A stretch of DNA of 64,000 nucleotides, from positions 52,981-116,980 of the forward strand of contig NZ_JAIEPC010000011.1 in NCBI RefSeq assembly GCF_019749955.1, given 5' to 3'. The notes beneath the pieces are model-generated. The model saw nothing but the letters and a program-made list of their open reading frames with translations. It did not search any database and was not told the DNA's origin. Numbering within the stretch: the stretch's first letter is position 1; every line of letters begins with the position of its first letter. The DNA comes from Sphingomonas sp. (GTDB lineage Bacteria; Pseudomonadota; Alphaproteobacteria; Sphingomonadales; Sphingomonadaceae). Below, piece after piece: positions 63,264 to 64,000 of this stretch. Made by a program: the position numbers and the translations under genes.

Positions 63264-64000
63264 GCCGCTTCAAACATCTCCGGCGCCAACGCCATGATCG
63301 CCTCAGCCCCGCCTTCGATCTTGCGACGGAGCGCCCCTGCATCCGGCAGCACCCGCTCGGCGTAATAGCGCGCGGTCACCAGCTTGGTTTCGAGGAACTT
63401 GGCATCGCCCTCGCCCGCGTCGAGCAACGCGGTCGCCGCCGCCGCCATCCGCAGCCACATCAGCCCGACCGCGACAATGCCCATCAGGTGCATATAGCTG
63501 TGCGCGCCCGCGCCGACATTGTTGGGGTTCTGCATCCCGTTCTGCAGGAACCAGACCGTCGAGGCCTGCAAATCGCCGAGCGCGCGTTCGAGCCGCGTCG
63601 CGAAATCGGCGAGCTTGGGGTTGAGCTTAGCCGCCGCGATTTCCTCAGCCACGATCTTGAACAGCAATTGCACCGCGCGGCCGCCATTGGTGCCGAGCTT
63701 GCGACCGACAAGGTCCATCGCCTGCACGCCGTTGGTGCCTTCGTAGATCATCGCGATCCGCGCATCGCGAACATACTGCTCCATCCCCCATTCGGCGATG
63801 TAGCCATGGCCGCCGTAAACCTGCTGGGCATTGGTCGCGATTTCATAGCCCTTGTCGGTGCCATAGCCCTTGATGACGGGGGTCAGCAGCCCGATCAGAT
63901 CATCGGCGGTCTGCCGCTCTTCGTCGGTCGGCGCCATATGCGCGAGATCGACCTGCAAAGCGCCCCACAGGCACAGCGCGCGCAGACCCTCGGTCATCGC
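63260..64000 (-). CDS. Acyl-CoA dehydrogenase, C-terminal part (5' end outside the window)
   Basis: This is the C-terminal roughly 246 residues of an acyl-CoA dehydrogenase. The motif ATNAQQVYGGHGYIAEWGMEQ and DARIAMIYEGTNGVQAMDLVGRKL hold the conserved catalytic-loop and flavin-contact residues. A further C-terminal domain (to ALAPEMFEAA) is typical of the large, about 600-residue proteobacterial type (DmdC-like). The frame runs off the window edge, so the start and N-terminus cannot be described. Confidence 0.9.
   Translation of the reverse strand, partial: AMTEGLRALCLWGALQVDLAHMAPTDEERQTADDLIGLLTPVIKGYGTDKGYEIATNAQQVYGGHGYIAEWGMEQYVRDARIAMIYEGTNGVQAMDLVGRKLGTNGGRAVQLLFKIVAEEIAAAKLNPKLADFATRLERALGDLQASTVWFLQNGMQNPNNVGAGAHSYMHLMGIVAVGLMWLRMAAAATALLDAGEGDAKFLETKLVTARYYAERVLPDAGALRRKIEGGAEAIMALAPEMFEAA

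Overview
The window is a 64 kb, GC-rich, gene-dense chromosomal segment that looks like a member of the Sphingomonadales (Alphaproteobacteria). The grounds are the exosortase-A-associated hydrolase pair, a complete gspC-N type II secretion operon, two large TonB-dependent receptors, hopanoid genes hpnI and hpnK, a trpFBA-accD-folC block of the alphaproteobacterial type, and many TGATG/ATGA overlaps. This is inferred from gene content; no ribosomal RNA gene is present to confirm it.

Layout. 1-3.1 kb: two alpha/beta hydrolases of the exosortase A system, trxB, a small Cys-motif protein and tRNA-Met(CAT). 3.1-9.7 kb: a 2'-5' RNA ligase-like protein, kup, ald, an AAC(3)-type acetyltransferase, a scar copy of the ald 3' end, an APH(3')-type phosphotransferase, a Leu/Phe/Val-type dehydrogenase and tRNA-His. 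9.7-20.9 kb: the type II secretion operon gspCDEFGHIJKLMN on the minus strand. 21-26.5 kb: divergently, a prolyl-hydroxylase-like 2OG-Fe(II) oxygenase, a large surface-type lipoprotein with a Pro-Thr linker, and a 911-residue TonB-dependent receptor. 26.5-33.4 kb: an exported amidohydrolase, a lipoprotein, tRNA-Val(CAC), hup, lon and an M1 peptidase. 33.4-39.6 kb: a methyltransferase behind an operator-like palindrome, then trpF-trpB-(inserted membrane gene and trpB scar)-trpA-accD-folC. 39.6-52.9 kb: TPR protein, AmpG-like permease, Rieske oxygenase, response regulator, rluB, rsmD, a lone flagellin, a Pit phosphate transporter, NTF2-like protein, GT4 glycosyltransferase, UvrD-type helicase, a Phd/PIN toxin-antitoxin pair and a WYL-like protein. 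52.9-64 kb: a DUF2946 protein with a second TonB receptor, hpnI-hpnK, a DUF885 lipoprotein, an MFS exporter, cysK, a SleB-type hydrolase and the 3' part of an acyl-CoA dehydrogenase.

Two things stand out. First, ald and trpB show the same unusual structure: an intact gene, a cargo gene directly behind it (AAC(3) or a low-GC three-helix membrane protein), then a diverged second copy of the housekeeping gene's 3' end. The copies are gap-free, 96 nt and 86 nt long, and both are about 83% identical by manual count. This suggests cargo brought in with a homologous 3' end, leaving the recipient's old 3' end as a scar. Second, the secretion operon is head-to-head with an oxygenase-lipoprotein-receptor set whose lipoprotein has a (Pro-Thr)6 linker. 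This may be an export and surface-assembly module in which the prolyl hydroxylase modifies the linker.

No insertion sequence, prophage, integrase or CRISPR array was seen. Start codons were chosen by family alignment from memory, Shine-Dalgarno spacing and neighbour overlap. Residue positions are approximate.
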